A stretch of DNA of 64,000 nucleotides from NCBI GenBank assembly GCA_963995525.1, contig OZ023206.1:6843919-6907918 (forward strand), given 5' to 3'. Below the pieces are notes generated by a model. The model worked only from the letters and a program-made list of their open reading frames with translations, was not told where the DNA came from and did not search any database. Below, piece by piece: positions 9,028 through 21,200 of this stretch. A program made the position numbers and the translations under genes. The number at the start of each line of letters is the position of its first letter. Position 1 is the first letter of the stretch. The stretch is from Escarpia spicata. Taxonomy: Eukaryota; Annelida; Polychaeta; Sabellida; Siboglinidae.

Positions 9028-11285
9028 TGTATGCTTCCCAGGTAAACAGAGGAAGAACGGAGTATTAATGCATACTTCTGTAGCTTCCCAGGTAAACAGA
9101 GGAAGAACGGAGTATTAATACATACTTCTGTAGCTTCCCAGGTAAACAGAGGAAGAACGGAGTATTAATATATACTTATGTATGCTTCCCAGGTAAATAG
9201 CGGAAGAACGGAGTATTAATACATACTTCTGTAGCTTCCCAGGTAAACAGAGGAAGAACGGAGTATTAATACATACTTATGTATGCTTCCCAGGTAAACA
9301 GAGGAAGAACGGAGTATTAATACATACTTCTGTAGCTTCCCAGGTAAACAGAGGAAGAACGGAGTATTAATGCATACTTATGTATGCTTCCCAGGTAAAC
9401 AGAGGAAGAACGGAGTATTAATGCATACTTCTGTAGCTTCCCAGGTAAATAGAGGAAGAACGGAGTATTAATACATACTTCTGTATGCTTCCCAGGTAAA
9501 CAGAGGAAGAACGTAGTATTAACACATACTTCTGTATGCTTCCCAGGTAAACAGAGGAAGAACGTAGTATTAATACATACTTCTGTATGCTTCCCAGGTA
9601 AATAGAGGAAGAATGTAGTATTAATACATACTTCTGTATGCTTCCCAGGTAAATAGAGGAAGAACGGAGTATTAATACATACTTCTGTATGCTTCCCAGG
9701 TAAACAGAGGAAGAACGTAGTATTAATACATACTTCTGTATGCTTCCCAGGTAAATAGAGGAAGAACGGAGTATTAATACATACTTCTGTATGCTTCCCA
9801 GGTAAACAGAGGAAGAACGTAGTATTAATACATACTTCTGTATGCTTCCCAGGTAAATAGAGGAAGAACGAAGTATTAATACATACTTCTGTATGCTTCC
9901 CAGGTAAACAGAGGAAGAACGGAGTATTAATACATACTTCTGTATGCTTCCCAGGTAAATAGAGGAAGAACGTAGTATTAATACATACTTATGTATGCTT
10001 CCCAGGTAAACAGAGGAAGAACGGAGTATTAATACATACTTATGTATGCTTACCAGGTAAATAGAGGAAGAACGTAGTATTAATACATACTTATGTATGC
10101 TTCCCAGGTAAACAGAGGAAGAACGGAGTATTAATACTTACTTATGTATGCTTCCCAGGTAAACAGAGGAAGAACGGAGTATTAATACATACTTCTGTAT
10201 GCTTCCCAGGTAAACAGAGGAAGAACGTAGTATTAATACATACTTCTGTATGCTTCCCAGGTAAACAGAGGAAGAACGTAGTATTAATACTTACTTATGT
10301 ATGCTTCCCAGGTAAACAGAGGAAGAACGGAGTATTAATACATACTTCTGTAGCTTCCCAGGTAAATAGAGGAAGAACGGAGTATTAATACATACTTCTG
10401 TAGCTTCCCAGGTAAACAGAGGAAGAACGGAGTATTAATACTTACTTATGTATGCTTCCCAGGTAAACAGAGGAAGAACGTAGTATTAATACATACTCCT
10501 GTATGCTTCCCAGGTAAATAGAGGAAGAACGGAGTATTAATACATACTTATGCATGCTTCCCAGATAAACAGAGGAAGAACATAGTATTAATACATACTT
10601 ATGTATGCTTCCCAGGTAAATAGAGGAAGAACGGAGTATTAATACATACTTATGTATGCTTCCCAGGTAAACAGAGGAAGAACGTAGTATTAATACATAC
10701 TTCTGTATGCTTCCCAGGTAAATAGAGGAAGAACGGAGTATTAATACATACTTATGTATGCTTCCCAGGTAAATAGAGGAAGAACGGAGTATTAATACAT
10801 ACTTCTGTAGCTTCCCAGGTAAACAGAGGAAGAACGGAGTATTAATACATACTTCTGTATGCTTCCCAGGTAAACAGAGGAAGAACGGAGTATTAATGCA
10901 TACTTCTGTATGCTTCCCAGGTAAACAGAGGAAGAACGGAGTATTAATACATACTTCTGTAGCTTCCCAGGTAAACAGAGGAAGAACGGAGTATTAATAC
11001 ATACTTATGTATGCTTCCCAGGTAAACAGAGGAAGAACGTAGTATTAATACATACTTATGTATGCTTCCCAGGTAAACAGAGGAAGAACGTATTATTAAT
11101 ACATACTTCTGTATGCTTCCCAGGTAAACAGAGGAAGAACGGAGTATTAATACATACTTATGTAGCTTCCCAGGTAAACAGAGGAAGAACGGAGTATTAA
11201 TACATACTTCTGTAGCTTCCCAGGTAAACAGAGGAAGAACGGAGTAATAATACATACTTATGTATGCTTCCCAGGTAAACAGAGA
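9028..11285. repeat. 50-52-bp minisatellite, about 44 copies
   Basis: The unit contains GCTTCCCAGGTAAACAGAGG then AAGAACGGAGTATTAATACA and TACTTCTGTA(T). Starts at 9033 and 9083 give 50 bp; TATGC-containing units are one or two bases longer. Variants are AAATAG for AAACAG, CGTAG for CGGAG and TTATG for TTCTG. Each unit contains a CCCAG|GTAAAC string that resembles joined acceptor and donor signals. The array lies upstream of the amidase promoter. Confidence 0.97.
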
Positions 11286-11289
11286 GTGT

Positions 11290-11845
11290 TCAGTAGAAAA
11301 AATCTACCAGGAAGTGAATTGGACCTTACAAAACACAAAACACTAGTCTTTGGAGTCAGTCATGTGTCCGATCATGAAGTTTTAACTTCTAATCAGTTCT
11401 TCTGAGTACATGACTTCCATTTTCAAGAAACACTGACAAAAGTCACGAGAAATCAATTGTAGACAACTATGTAGATTTTGTTAGGGACAACCTTGCAGTG
11501 TTTGCAATTTGCCACACAACCAGGAAAATCCGGGTTGTAATCACGCAACTTTGCTGAGAAGTAGTGTCCTTTTGTCTGCATGTAACAATGGCTATTCAAC
11601 ATCAGCAGGTATCAGGCATGTGTCACAGGTACCCCTAGGTAGGTTAAATGTGTGGTGGGGTTTAGGAAACTTTAGTTTGGGGTTGAGAGCTCTGGTAACG
11701 ATGTAACGTCAACATCGCTTTCGTTTTTACCACGTAAAATGTACTTTGTCTAATTGTCCTTGAATCTTGTTGAGAGCTCTTAGCCATGAATTTACAACTT
11801 TGCAACTTTGCAGAACGTTACAGGGACAGTCTGTGGAAGTGGTCT
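11290..11845. other. Intergenic, nothing recognised
   Basis: No coding or repeat content that I can name lies between the 50-bp minisatellite and the Penelope-like element terminus. Confidence 0.4.
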
Positions 11846-11975
11846 TCATAGTCGGCAAGAATTAGCACTTACTTTGGAGCGTTTAGTGGAAACTTGCAAC
11901 GTTTCGATCCACCACCTGTGGATCTTGATCGTGCATTGATGTCATGTGACATGGCTCAGATTTGGGCGGAATGAT
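11846..11975. repeat. Penelope-like element terminal repeat, distal copy
   Basis: This segment matches the reverse complement of 15173-15333 through GGAGCGTTTAGTGGAAACTT, GCAA.GTTTCGATCCA and CACCTGTGGATCTTGAT. The two copies bracket the Penelope-like ORF in inverted orientation. On the minus strand GATCCAC and GTGGATC form a perfect 7-bp stem followed directly by GAAAC. Confidence 0.7.
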
Positions 11976-11999
11976 CTGGTTGTAGATGACAGGCAGGTG

Positions 12000-12765
12000 G
12001 TATCCCTGGTCTCAGTTCATGGTGGGGGCTCTCTGTTTGATGTAGATGGCGAGCAGGTGGTATCCCTGGTCTCAGTTCATGGTGGGGGCTCTCTGTTTGA
12101 TGTAGATGGAGGGCAGGTGGTATCCCTGGTCTCAGTTCATGGTGGGGCTCTCTGTTTGATGTAGATGGAGGGCAGGTGGTATCCCTGGTCTCAGTTCATG
12201 GTGGGGCTCTCTGTTTGATGCAGATGGAGGGCAGGTGGTATCCCTGGTCTCAGTTCATGGTGGGGGCTCTCTGTTTGATGTAGATGGAGGGCAGGTGGTA
12301 TCCCTGGTCTCAGTTCATGGTGGGGCTCTCTGTTTGATGTAGATGGAGGGCATGTGGTATCCCTAGTCTTGGTTCATGGTGGGGGCTCTCTGTTTGATGT
12401 AGATGGAGGGCAGATGGTATCCCTTGTCTCAGTTCATGGTGGGGGCTCTCTGTTTGATGTAGATGGAGGGCAGGTGGTATCCCTGGTCTCGGTTCATGGT
12501 GGGGGCTCTCTGTTTGATGTAGATGACAGGCAGGTGGTATCCCTGGTCTCAGTTCATGGTGGGGCTCTCTGTTTGATGTATATGGAGGGCAGGTGGTATC
12601 CCTGGTCTCAGTTCATGGTGGGGGCTCTCTGTTTGATGTAGATGACAGGCAGGTGGTATCCCTGGTCTCAGTTCATGGTGGGGGCTCTCTGTTTGATGTA
12701 GATGGAGGGCAGGTGGTATCCCTGGTCTCAGTTCATGGTGGGGCTCTCTGTTTGATGTAGATGGC
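12000..12765. repeat. 59/60-bp minisatellite made from the Penelope C-terminus, about 13 copies
   Basis: The unit contains AGGTGGTATCCCTGGTCTCA then GTTCATGGTGGGGGCTCTCT and GTTTGATGTAGATGGAGGGC. Some copies lose a G in the G-run, making the period 59. On the minus strand it translates as IYIKQRAPP.TMN.DQGYHLP, which is the normal C-terminal motif of the Penelope ORF (KEAIYIKQRAPP) repeated. The array thus arose by amplification of about 20 codons at the end of that ORF. Confidence 0.93.
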
Positions 12766-15120
12766 CTCCTTTACTTTCATCTTGTGCCAGTTCTGTTCTC
12801 GGGCCAAGACCTTGGTGTATTCCATGGACACTGAGTGTCCTGTGGCCAGACAATGATCTACTCCTGTAGGGTTGTCCAGGTTTGTGTGTTCTTTGAACCT
12901 CTGACTGATTGGTCTTTTGGTTTCACTGATGTAAGTGTGGCTGCTGTTGTTGTCACAGGTAATGTGGTAGATGGTTCCACATTGGTGTTCTTTCGGGATT
13001 TTGTCTTTTGGATGCACTACCACTGAACGGACGGTGTTGGCAGGTTTATGGTACAAGTGCATATTGTGTGACTTGTAGATTTGTCCGATTTGTTCTGATA
13101 ACCCTGCTACGTATGGTAGTTCCAACATGGGCCGGTTCAAGTTCGTTGTTTATGCATTGTTGATGTTCATGGTCTGTTAGCACTAGGTGGCGGAACTACA
13201 AGCGCCCACTCCGGATAGTCATTGGCTCTCAGGGCGTTGTGGACATGTGTAAGTTCTGAATTACTGTCTTCAGCTGTGGTGACATACAGCTGGGCCCTGT
13301 TGATGAGAGTGCATACAACTGATCTTCTATGAGTTAGAGGGTGGTGTGACTTGAAGTTGAGGTACTGGTCCGTGTGTGTAGGCTTCCTGTATATGGTTAC
13401 CTTGGTGGATCCATCATCTAGAATGTGGGTTCATAGATCCAGGAAAGGAAGTTTGCTGTATTTCTCTGGTTCGATGGTGAATTTGATGTGTGGGTCGATG
13501 TTGTTGATGTGTTCAGTGAACTCTTCCACATCCACGTAGCGTAACCACAGAGATGGAGGTTGAGGTGCTGTAGAGATGGCTTGTTTTTCAAATTGTTCCA
13601 TGTAGCAGTTAGCTACTAGGGGGGATATAGGTGACCCCATAGATGCACCATGTGTTTGCTGGTAGTAAAGCTGCATTCCGATCACCTCGTGTATGTCATG
13701 AATACGACTTGGCGAACTGGAAAGTTTACCACTTATAAATTTATGCAACTGGGTCAAGTAGGGGTTACAAAGTCGTATTCACGACATACACGAGGTGATT
13801 GGAACGCAGCATAAACACCTTCATATATGAAGTAGGTGGTGTTCAGGCAGAAGTCAAGGAGGTCCACTATCTGTGGGATGGTCATTTAAGTGCAGCTGGT
13901 TAAGGTGTCATCTTCATGTAACATCTCAGTGATTACTTCCAGTGCCTTGTCTACAGGGACACTGGTGAAGAACGCTGTGACATCATATGACACCAGTTTC
14001 CGTCCAGGTGATATTTCCAGCCTTCTCAGTTTGTCAACCAGTTCCCTGGATTTTTTTTTGCTGTGACCGTTCTTGACCACTAAGGGATTGAGGATGTTGG
14101 CAAGGTATTTAGCTGCGTCGTATGTTATACTGCCACAGCTGGATACTATAGGCCTGAGAGGTGTGTTGGCTTTGTGGATCTTGGGGGTCCCATATAATTT
14201 GGGGGGTTCTTCCAAGTCTGGGTATAGTTTCCAGTATAGTTTGTCTGTGATTGATCCATTTCTCTTCCACTTCCTTAGGATGTTGATAAGTCTGTTTTTT
14301 ATATTTGTGGGTAGGGTCTTTGTTTAGTCTGGTATACGTGTTCGTATCACCCAGTATGTCCGCCATTTTCTTTCTGTATTTGGTAGTGTTCATGATTACC
14401 GTGGCTCTACCTTTGTCTGCAGGGAGTATGATGATGGAGTTGTCTTTTTTCAGTTCCTGTAGAGCCGCCCTCTCCCCTTTTGTGATGTTAGATTTAGGGT
14501 GTTTATCTTGTTTGATGGTGGGGACAACCTTCCCTCGGAGTTCTTCTGCAGCGGTGTCTGTAATTTGTTTAGTGACTGCCTCTGTACCAGCTATGATTTC
14601 TTAAACCGGGAGGGTGGTCAGGGTAATGGCGAAGTTTAAACCTTTGCTAAGTATTGATCGTTCATCATCACTAATCTGTCTGTCACTCAAGTTCATTACC
14701 CACCTGTTAGTGTCTGTGCCGGTGTCTGTCACTTTGTTCTTAACCTGAGGTTTGTTGTAAAGTCTCTCGAACTTGTTTTGTTGTCGTGACCTAGTTTCCT
14801 CGAATGTGTGTTTATGCGCAGCTGCGAGCAACCATTCCGTTTTTGCTGTCTCATCACTATTCAAGATGGTTTCCAATTTTGTTAATCCGTTGTCAGGGAT
14901 TCTTTTAGTTTCTTAATCGTGTACGTACATTGTCGTGTGCGTACCCCGAGCAGCCGTAGTTCTGTTTCTTCACAAGTTGCTGTGCTCTTACGCCAGGTAT
15001 ATTTGTAATCATTTGTATGCTTGTCTGAGTGATCTTGTACCAACTACATCTTATGTTGAACCGTTTGTCATTTTCCCATTGGGCGATCTTCCTCACTGTC
15101 TTTTCAGCCAATCTGAGCAA
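12733..15120 (-). pseudogene. Penelope-like retroelement: RT plus GIY-YIG endonuclease, decayed
   Basis: Minus-strand fragments in order are: N-terminal segment (15120-14905, EKTVRKIAQWENDKRF...IPGVRAQQLVKK), a linker (14876-14601), RT fingers (14393-13886: YGTPKIHKANTPLRPIVSS, then KLVSYDVTAFFTSVPVDKAL), RT palm (13757-13431: THGASMGSPISPLVANCYME, then LWLRYVD), and a GIY-YIG endonuclease (13140-12733: CGTIYHITCDN...HTYISETKRPISQRFKEH). These domains and their order define Penelope-like elements. The catalytic YVDD is damaged: YVD runs straight into VEEFTEHIN, so a short stretch including the second Asp is missing. Frame changes separate the blocks and a local inverted duplication (about 13671-13812) interrupts the RT. 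The element is inactive. Confidence 0.9.
13671..13812. repeat. Local inverted duplication inside the Penelope RT
   Basis: GCTGCATTCCGATCACCTCG... at 13671-13710 reappears as its reverse complement at about 13772-13811, with 36 of 39 positions matching by eye. This can form a hairpin and breaks the RT reading frame. Confidence 0.75.
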
Positions 15121-15172
15121 ATTTAAGACCTCGTCTGTGTTGTTGAAGAGTGATATGGAAAATATTGTTCAT

Positions 15173-15333
15173 GGCTCAAAGATTTGAATGGGCAGCAAGA
15201 ATTAACACAACATCGACATCAATGCGTAATCAAGATCCACAGGTGCTGGATCGAAACATTGCAAGTTTCCACTAAACGCTCCAAAATAAGTGTTAATTCT
15301 TGCTGCCCATTCAAATCTTGGAGCCATGAACAA
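15173..15333. repeat. Penelope-like element terminal repeat, proximal copy with foldback arms
   Basis: Arms GATTTGAATGGGCAGCAAGA (from about 15182) and TCTTGCTGCCCATTCAAATC (to about 15325) are perfect inverted repeats flanking a core. That core also occurs, inverted, at 11846-11975. It contains GATCCAC...GGATCGAAAC, reminiscent of hammerhead stem II plus GAAA, but the CUGAUGA box is not intact. Confidence 0.65.
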
Positions 15334-15339
15334 TATATT

Positions 15340-15803
15340 CCATATCTTGGCCTTGTTTCATGAAACAGGGAAGTATGCCATTAATCTATGTTTGTGTGGT
15401 GTAGTGGTGTGATCAATTGACTCAGTGAAGTTTGTGCAGGTAATCACAAGGACTGGTTGGCGACAGTGTCACAGTCACTGCTTCATACCGGTTCAACCAA
15501 AGTTACTGTAATTTGTAAACTACAAGTTGGATAATATTAACGTGTCTAAAAATTAAACAGATGGAATAAACTCCATGCTTCGAGTTTATACCAATGCAAC
15601 GGATTGGGCATTTCTTTCAACCAAACCGGATTAGACACATTGTACAGCGTCAAGCTTCTTGTATAATCAAATCACCCATAACAATATTATATTAATATCT
15701 AATTTTGGAGAATTGTACGAGGCATTGAGGTCCACCAATAAAATGATACAATAGCCAGGTAAAACTATTCATGTAACTTGCAGAGTACACTAAAAATGCA
15801 CAA

Positions 15804-15849
<46 letters not shown>

Positions 15850-17610
15850 CCAGGTTTTAATTTAATTATAATCACAAAATCAAATACAACACTGTCACTG
15901 TAATGCCTAGGCCCAGTTGTGTTGACCAAACTATGGTATGATCCAAGTACAGGATTAGGAAGGAGCTGTGATTGATTTTATCTGGGCGAGTCCATGTCGC
16001 ACAGGGGTGGTAGGTTGTTGCTGACAGGTCATTGTTGTTGAGCAGGTGGAGACAGAGAGGGTGGAAGAGTCCACTGCCAGCTATGTTTAGCTCTGCCTGA
16101 CTGAGGCTGTCCCTGCTGACTGAGCTGTGGGCTAACTGCAACCACCTTGTGGCATCTACTGCTAGAGTCAGTTCGGAAAAGTCTGTCCTGTGCATTGTTG
16201 TCTGTGCCCCAGAGGAACCACAAACCAGATGTTCACTCCTGTGACATTTTGTAAAACTGCTTTGGTGTTTTATCACTCATCAAGTACAGCAGATAATTCA
16301 GTTGGATCTAGTGCTCTATTAAATAAAATATTTGCATTACTATTTAACCTGTTAACCAAATTAATAATGTTCTGGTGTTTTGTATGTCTGTCTATCTTAG
16401 ATTTGATATGCTCTGTTTCACTGTACGTGTTATGTAACTTGTTGTGCTCTTAAAGTATCTGCTTTTGTTTTACTGTAGTGTTGGAGAGGGACGTGGTACA
16501 GGGTTGCATGGCGAGTTTTTTCTCAAAAAAGTATTGGATATGTTTTCATTGGTGAGAGGGACTGGCGTCACCTATGGAATCTTTGTTTACTGAATTACCC
16601 AGGAACACAGTAGCTGTGGTCTGTTTCTACACCCGGTCCACCAGGGAAAAAGCATGTACACTTGCAAGTTAAGGTCTTTGAACAGTTTTGTGTTAGTGTG
16701 AAGTTTTTTATTAATATAATGATGCATTAAATTATAATTTTTATCATGCAGTGGTATGTAAATTAACTTAATCAAGCCAAAAACTTGAAAATCAATTAAA
16801 ATTTGTGTAAATTAAATATGACAAAAGGTTGTTTGAAATCGGGAGGATGCATGAAATATGAACAAAAAGTTGGCGATCTGCATCCATATCGACATATAGT
16901 GAAGGTCTGGGCCATATCACTGGACCAGTATCATAGGGGGTCTTTCATAATTGTCATCATTTACCTATTCGTACAAAGGATACAGAAGGAGGAGAGAGGC
17001 TAAGCCTGTGCACTAATTAGAAAAATGTTGGTCGCATGTGAATTGCAAGACAGTTTCTCAGTTTTAAGTAAATGTGTGTAAATATTATTAAGATGGTTGT
17101 TATTATAATAGTATGTCCTTGGCATGTACTTTGTCATAAATCTTCAACAGCCCCTAACTGCTCCAAAGTTGACTATTGCACACCTCTGGTCATGATTATT
17201 CCTAATGATTCTTGTTTGTTGTGCCTCAGGTTCTGAAAATATAGGCACTAGTAGTTTTATAATTAAAACAATATTACACACACACTTATATATAATAATA
17301 AAGGTATTATATACATAATTTTTATATGTAATAAAATACTTTTACATGTACATAATTTATGCCTATCAATGTGGAAAATTATCGACATTTCAATGTACAC
17401 ATTCAGGAGTACAGAGGAAATGTGATAATTACTAATTAGCGAATATGCAAATGTCGACAGTGGTGACAACCCCTAAGATGTGAGCGAGTTTTCCAAGTGA
17501 CACGCTGTGCCTGTGACAGCCTTTATGTGACAGAGTGTAGTGTTAGTACATTGGGAGGTGAGCCAGCAGCCAGCAGCCAGAGCAAGTGGTCACAACAGCT
17601 TGGCCTGCAG
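15340..17610. other. Intergenic region upstream of LDB
   Basis: No coding exon recognised. A (CT)n(AT)n microsatellite lies at 15806-15850. Several short open frames (for example 15872-16276 minus) lack domains or splice context. Confidence 0.45.
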
Positions 17611-17615
17611 CTGCC

Positions 17616-17622
17616 TGTGTCT

Positions 17623-17653
<31 letters not shown>

Positions 17654-17655
17654 GG
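17616..17655. repeat. (TG)n followed by a 19-base G run
   Basis: A TGTGTG tract runs into an uninterrupted G run at about 17637-17655, some 480 bases before the LDB start codon. It could form a G-quadruplex or be a collapsed assembly run. Confidence 0.9.
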
Positions 17656-17699
17656 CAGTCAGTCACACATGGTCAGTGTGGGGATGTGCACATATTCAT

Positions 17700-18131
17700 G
17701 CAGCTCCTGATCTTACTGTTCACCTATCACTGACTCCAGAGTTGCCAGTACATTTCTAGGTGCGGATTATTAATTCCATTGCAGTGTGGCTGTCGGTGAT
17801 CAGTTTTCGGCGGCAACGTTTCTCCGGATGGTGTCATACCAATGTGTCGGGTGTGTTTCACTGACTGGAGTATCATGGAGGTGTGTTTGTGATCGGAATC
17901 AGTGACGTTGACTTGTAGTGATCAAACAACAGTGGTATAACCTGTGGGGAGAATATTGTCATCAGCTGCCGTTTAGGCTGCATGCCTTCGTTAGGGCAAC
18001 TTCTGATGCAAAAAAAGGCAATCTCCTTGGATGTGATTGTGAATAACAGCAACGGACAGTGTGAAGGCGTTATCTGTGTGAGGACTTAGAATAACTGCAG
18101 CGAATCGCGCAAGTGGGATCTGACCGGCTAG
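17700..18131 (+). promoter_or_regulatory. LDB 5' flank and probable 5' UTR
   Basis: The sequence shifts to mixed composition with CpGs before the ATG at 18132. An in-frame TAG (18129-18131) immediately precedes the ATG, so the coding frame cannot extend further unless the CTAG is itself a splice acceptor. No TATA box was identified and the transcription start is unknown. Confidence 0.4.
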
Positions 18132-18299
18132 ATGCGTGACCCGTACTATAGCAACGGAGGCGACTGTGTCGTCAACATGAATGTTGATCCGTTTTATGCA
18201 TCGCCCTTGTCTCAATTTTACAGGCGCCAGACACCGTTCATGGGCCAGCCAGACTTCCGCGTCTACGAACTCAACAAACGACTCCAGCAGCGCACTGAG
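18132..18299 (+). CDS. LDB1: LDB exon 1
   Basis: Fifty-six codons from ATG to a GAG|GTAAGA donor. The first 37 or so residues ([10 protein letters not shown]...) are poorly conserved and replace the MLDRDVGPTP-type start of vertebrates. The last part, [15 protein letters not shown], is the conserved beginning of the dimerisation domain. Phase 0. Confidence 0.93.
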
Positions 18300-21200
18300 G
18301 TAAGACTGCAGCGATTCTTTCATTTATTTTATATATTTAAATTTTATGATATTCATATGTTGTTGTGCGTGCGTGCGTGCATGCGTGCGTGCGTGCGTGT
18401 GTACATGATGGTAGAACATGTGTTGTTGCCTGTCAAATGCAGTGTTCTAACAAACTTCAGTCCTTATGACTATGAAATCTAGATGTTGCAGTTGTAATTA
18501 AAAACGTGCTTATTTGCCATGTCCATAATATACATGTGACCATTACCCCTGTAACCCTGTTTTTGTTGTGTGTGTAACCTATGTGTCACCTGTGTCTGTA
18601 TGTCTCACTTGTGTCTGTATGTGTCACCCTTGTCTGTATGTGTCACCTATGTCTGTATGTGTCACCTGTGTCTGTATATGTCACCTGTGTCTAAGTGTCA
18701 CCTGTGTTTGTATGTGTCACCTGTGTCTGTATGTGTCACCTGTGTCTGTACATGTGACATATGTCTGTATGTGTCGCCTGTGCTTCTATGTGTCACCTGT
18801 GCCTGTTTGTGTCTGTATGTGTCACGTGCCTTATATGTGACCCCTGTACATCTCACCATGTGTGACCCATACACGTGACCAGTGCCTGTGCTGGATGCCC
18901 GATCATATGCACCGTACATCTGAAGAAAATGTAGTCCTATCCCCTCTGGCCTGTGTCTACTAGAAACAGCACAAGTTGTTTAATCATGTAGTCAGTCCTA
19001 GACAGAGACAGTTGTTTAGTTGGCAGGGTCTGCCTCTGTCAGTCATAGACAGAGACATTTGTTTAGTTGGCATGGTCTGCCTCTCTCAGTCCTAGACAGA
19101 GACAGTTGTGTAGTTGGCATGGTCTGCCTCTGTCAGTCCTAGACAGAGACAGTTGTTTAGTTGGCAGGGTCTGCCTCTCTCAGTCCTAGACAGAGACAGT
19201 TGTTTAGTTTGCAGGGTCTGCCTCTGTCAGTCCTAGACAGAGACAGTTGTGTAGTTGGAATGGTCTGCCTATCTCAGTCCTAGACAGAGACAGTTGTTTA
19301 GTTGGCAGGGTCTGCCTCTGTCAGTCCTAGACAGAGACAGTTGTTTAGTTGGCAGGGTCTGCCTCTGTCAGTCCTAGACAGAGACAGTTGTGTAGTTGGC
19401 ATGGTTGTTTAGTTGGCAAGGTCTGCCTCTCTCAGTCCTAGACAGAGACAGTTTAGTTGGAATGGTATGCCTCTCTCAGTCCTAGACAGAGACAGTTGTT
19501 TAGTTGGCATGGTCTGCTTCTCTCAGTCCCAGACAAGAGACGGTTGTTTAGTTGGCAGGGTCTGCTTCTCCCAGTCCTAGACAGAGACAGTTGTTTAGTT
19601 GGCATGGTCTGCCTCTTTCAGTCCTAGACAGAGACAGTTGTTTAGTTGGCATGGTCTGTTTCTGTCAGTCCTAGACAGAGACAGTTGTTTAGTTGGCATG
19701 GTCTGTTTCTGTCAGTCCTAGCCAAACACAGTTGTTTAGTTGGCATGGTCTGCCTCTGTCAGCTGTAGACACTAAGACAAGTGTCGTTGGCTGACATTTG
19801 CTGACTTCCTGTAAGTGGGCCTGTCTCACACGTCTTTGGCTGATGCAACCAGCTGGCCAGAACACAGTGGTCAATATTTACAATGCACTGGACACTGCCT
19901 GCCTGACCATGTTACTGGACAGTTTTTGGTCAGCGCTGACTGTTGAGTGTTAATTATTCATGTTTCCCTGTATGTTATGAAGGTGATGGTGGTGTGTGTC
20001 AGCGCTGACCGTTGAGTGTTAATTATTCATGTTTCCCTGTATCTTATGAAGGTGATGGTGGTGTGTGTTCCGTTTATGCTGTTTTCAATAAATTATTTTG
20101 TATAAATGTCCAAAGTTTTGAGGCATTTCTGTCATTAGACAGTTTTACCATTGGAGAATCAATGTAACATTTTTAACAGGAAATCATACATTGCATAAAA
20201 CTAACTATTGAAACGTTTCAGCCGCACAATTTTTTTAATAAACCATGATATTTTAATATAGCGTAATTAAAGTTTTTTGCAAATACGTATTTTGGCGCAG
20301 GGAAACTGGTCTGGTGCACCGAACCAGATCTCATTGCACCTGGGCCCCGATATGTCAGTCTGTGATCGTCAATGAGGGGGGTGTTATCTCACCCTCCCTG
20401 TCATGTGACACCCATCAGGAGATTTTTTAGTAGTAGATCTTTTTGTGCAGTGTAGTCCCACTGAACCTGGCTGTTTCACTCCTATAAACTTGTTATTGTT
20501 TAAGAAGAAATCAATTGTTGCTTAGGCACACACACCACACTAGGGCCCTCTGTCGACTACACCCCGTTTCATAAGTCTCGCTTCTGTATTGCCACTATGG
20601 CTTCTCCAATTGCTAACTTACTTGCCTACTACTACTAGCCTACTACTACTAGTCTTGCATTCTGTAAGCAATTTATGGGTAATTTGCACAAGTATTTACT
20701 ATTTAGATGGTTTTTTTTGTAAACTTATAAAAACAAAGTATCTTTGTTTAAACAAATATATATTAGATACATGCCATCTTGAATTTGTGCTGAATTTGAA
20801 TAATATACACAAAATTGTCAGAATTGCACATCCTTTAAAAGAAGGTATAGCAGCAACTATTACAAGGTAGTTTTGCCTTTTTGTAAAATTTATTTGAAAT
20901 GGGATAAGTGAAACAATCAAATTAAGGAGACTAGCTTGTTTGTGCAATGTTTATATGTATTAGTAGAACCATCAGATAAAATATTAACTGATATGTTAAT
21001 TCAAGTGATTCTTGAAATTGGTATCTTGAAGTGAATGTGTGATAAGATTATGCACTTGTTTCTCTATTAATGTTTTCAACTTCTTTTGCTCTCACAAAAA
21101 GCATTTCAGCAACAAAATTCAGTGTGATTAAGGCTAAATCAGCTAGATCAACATGGTTGACAGACAGACGACAGAGCGTAATAGTAGAGGGGGAGGTTTC

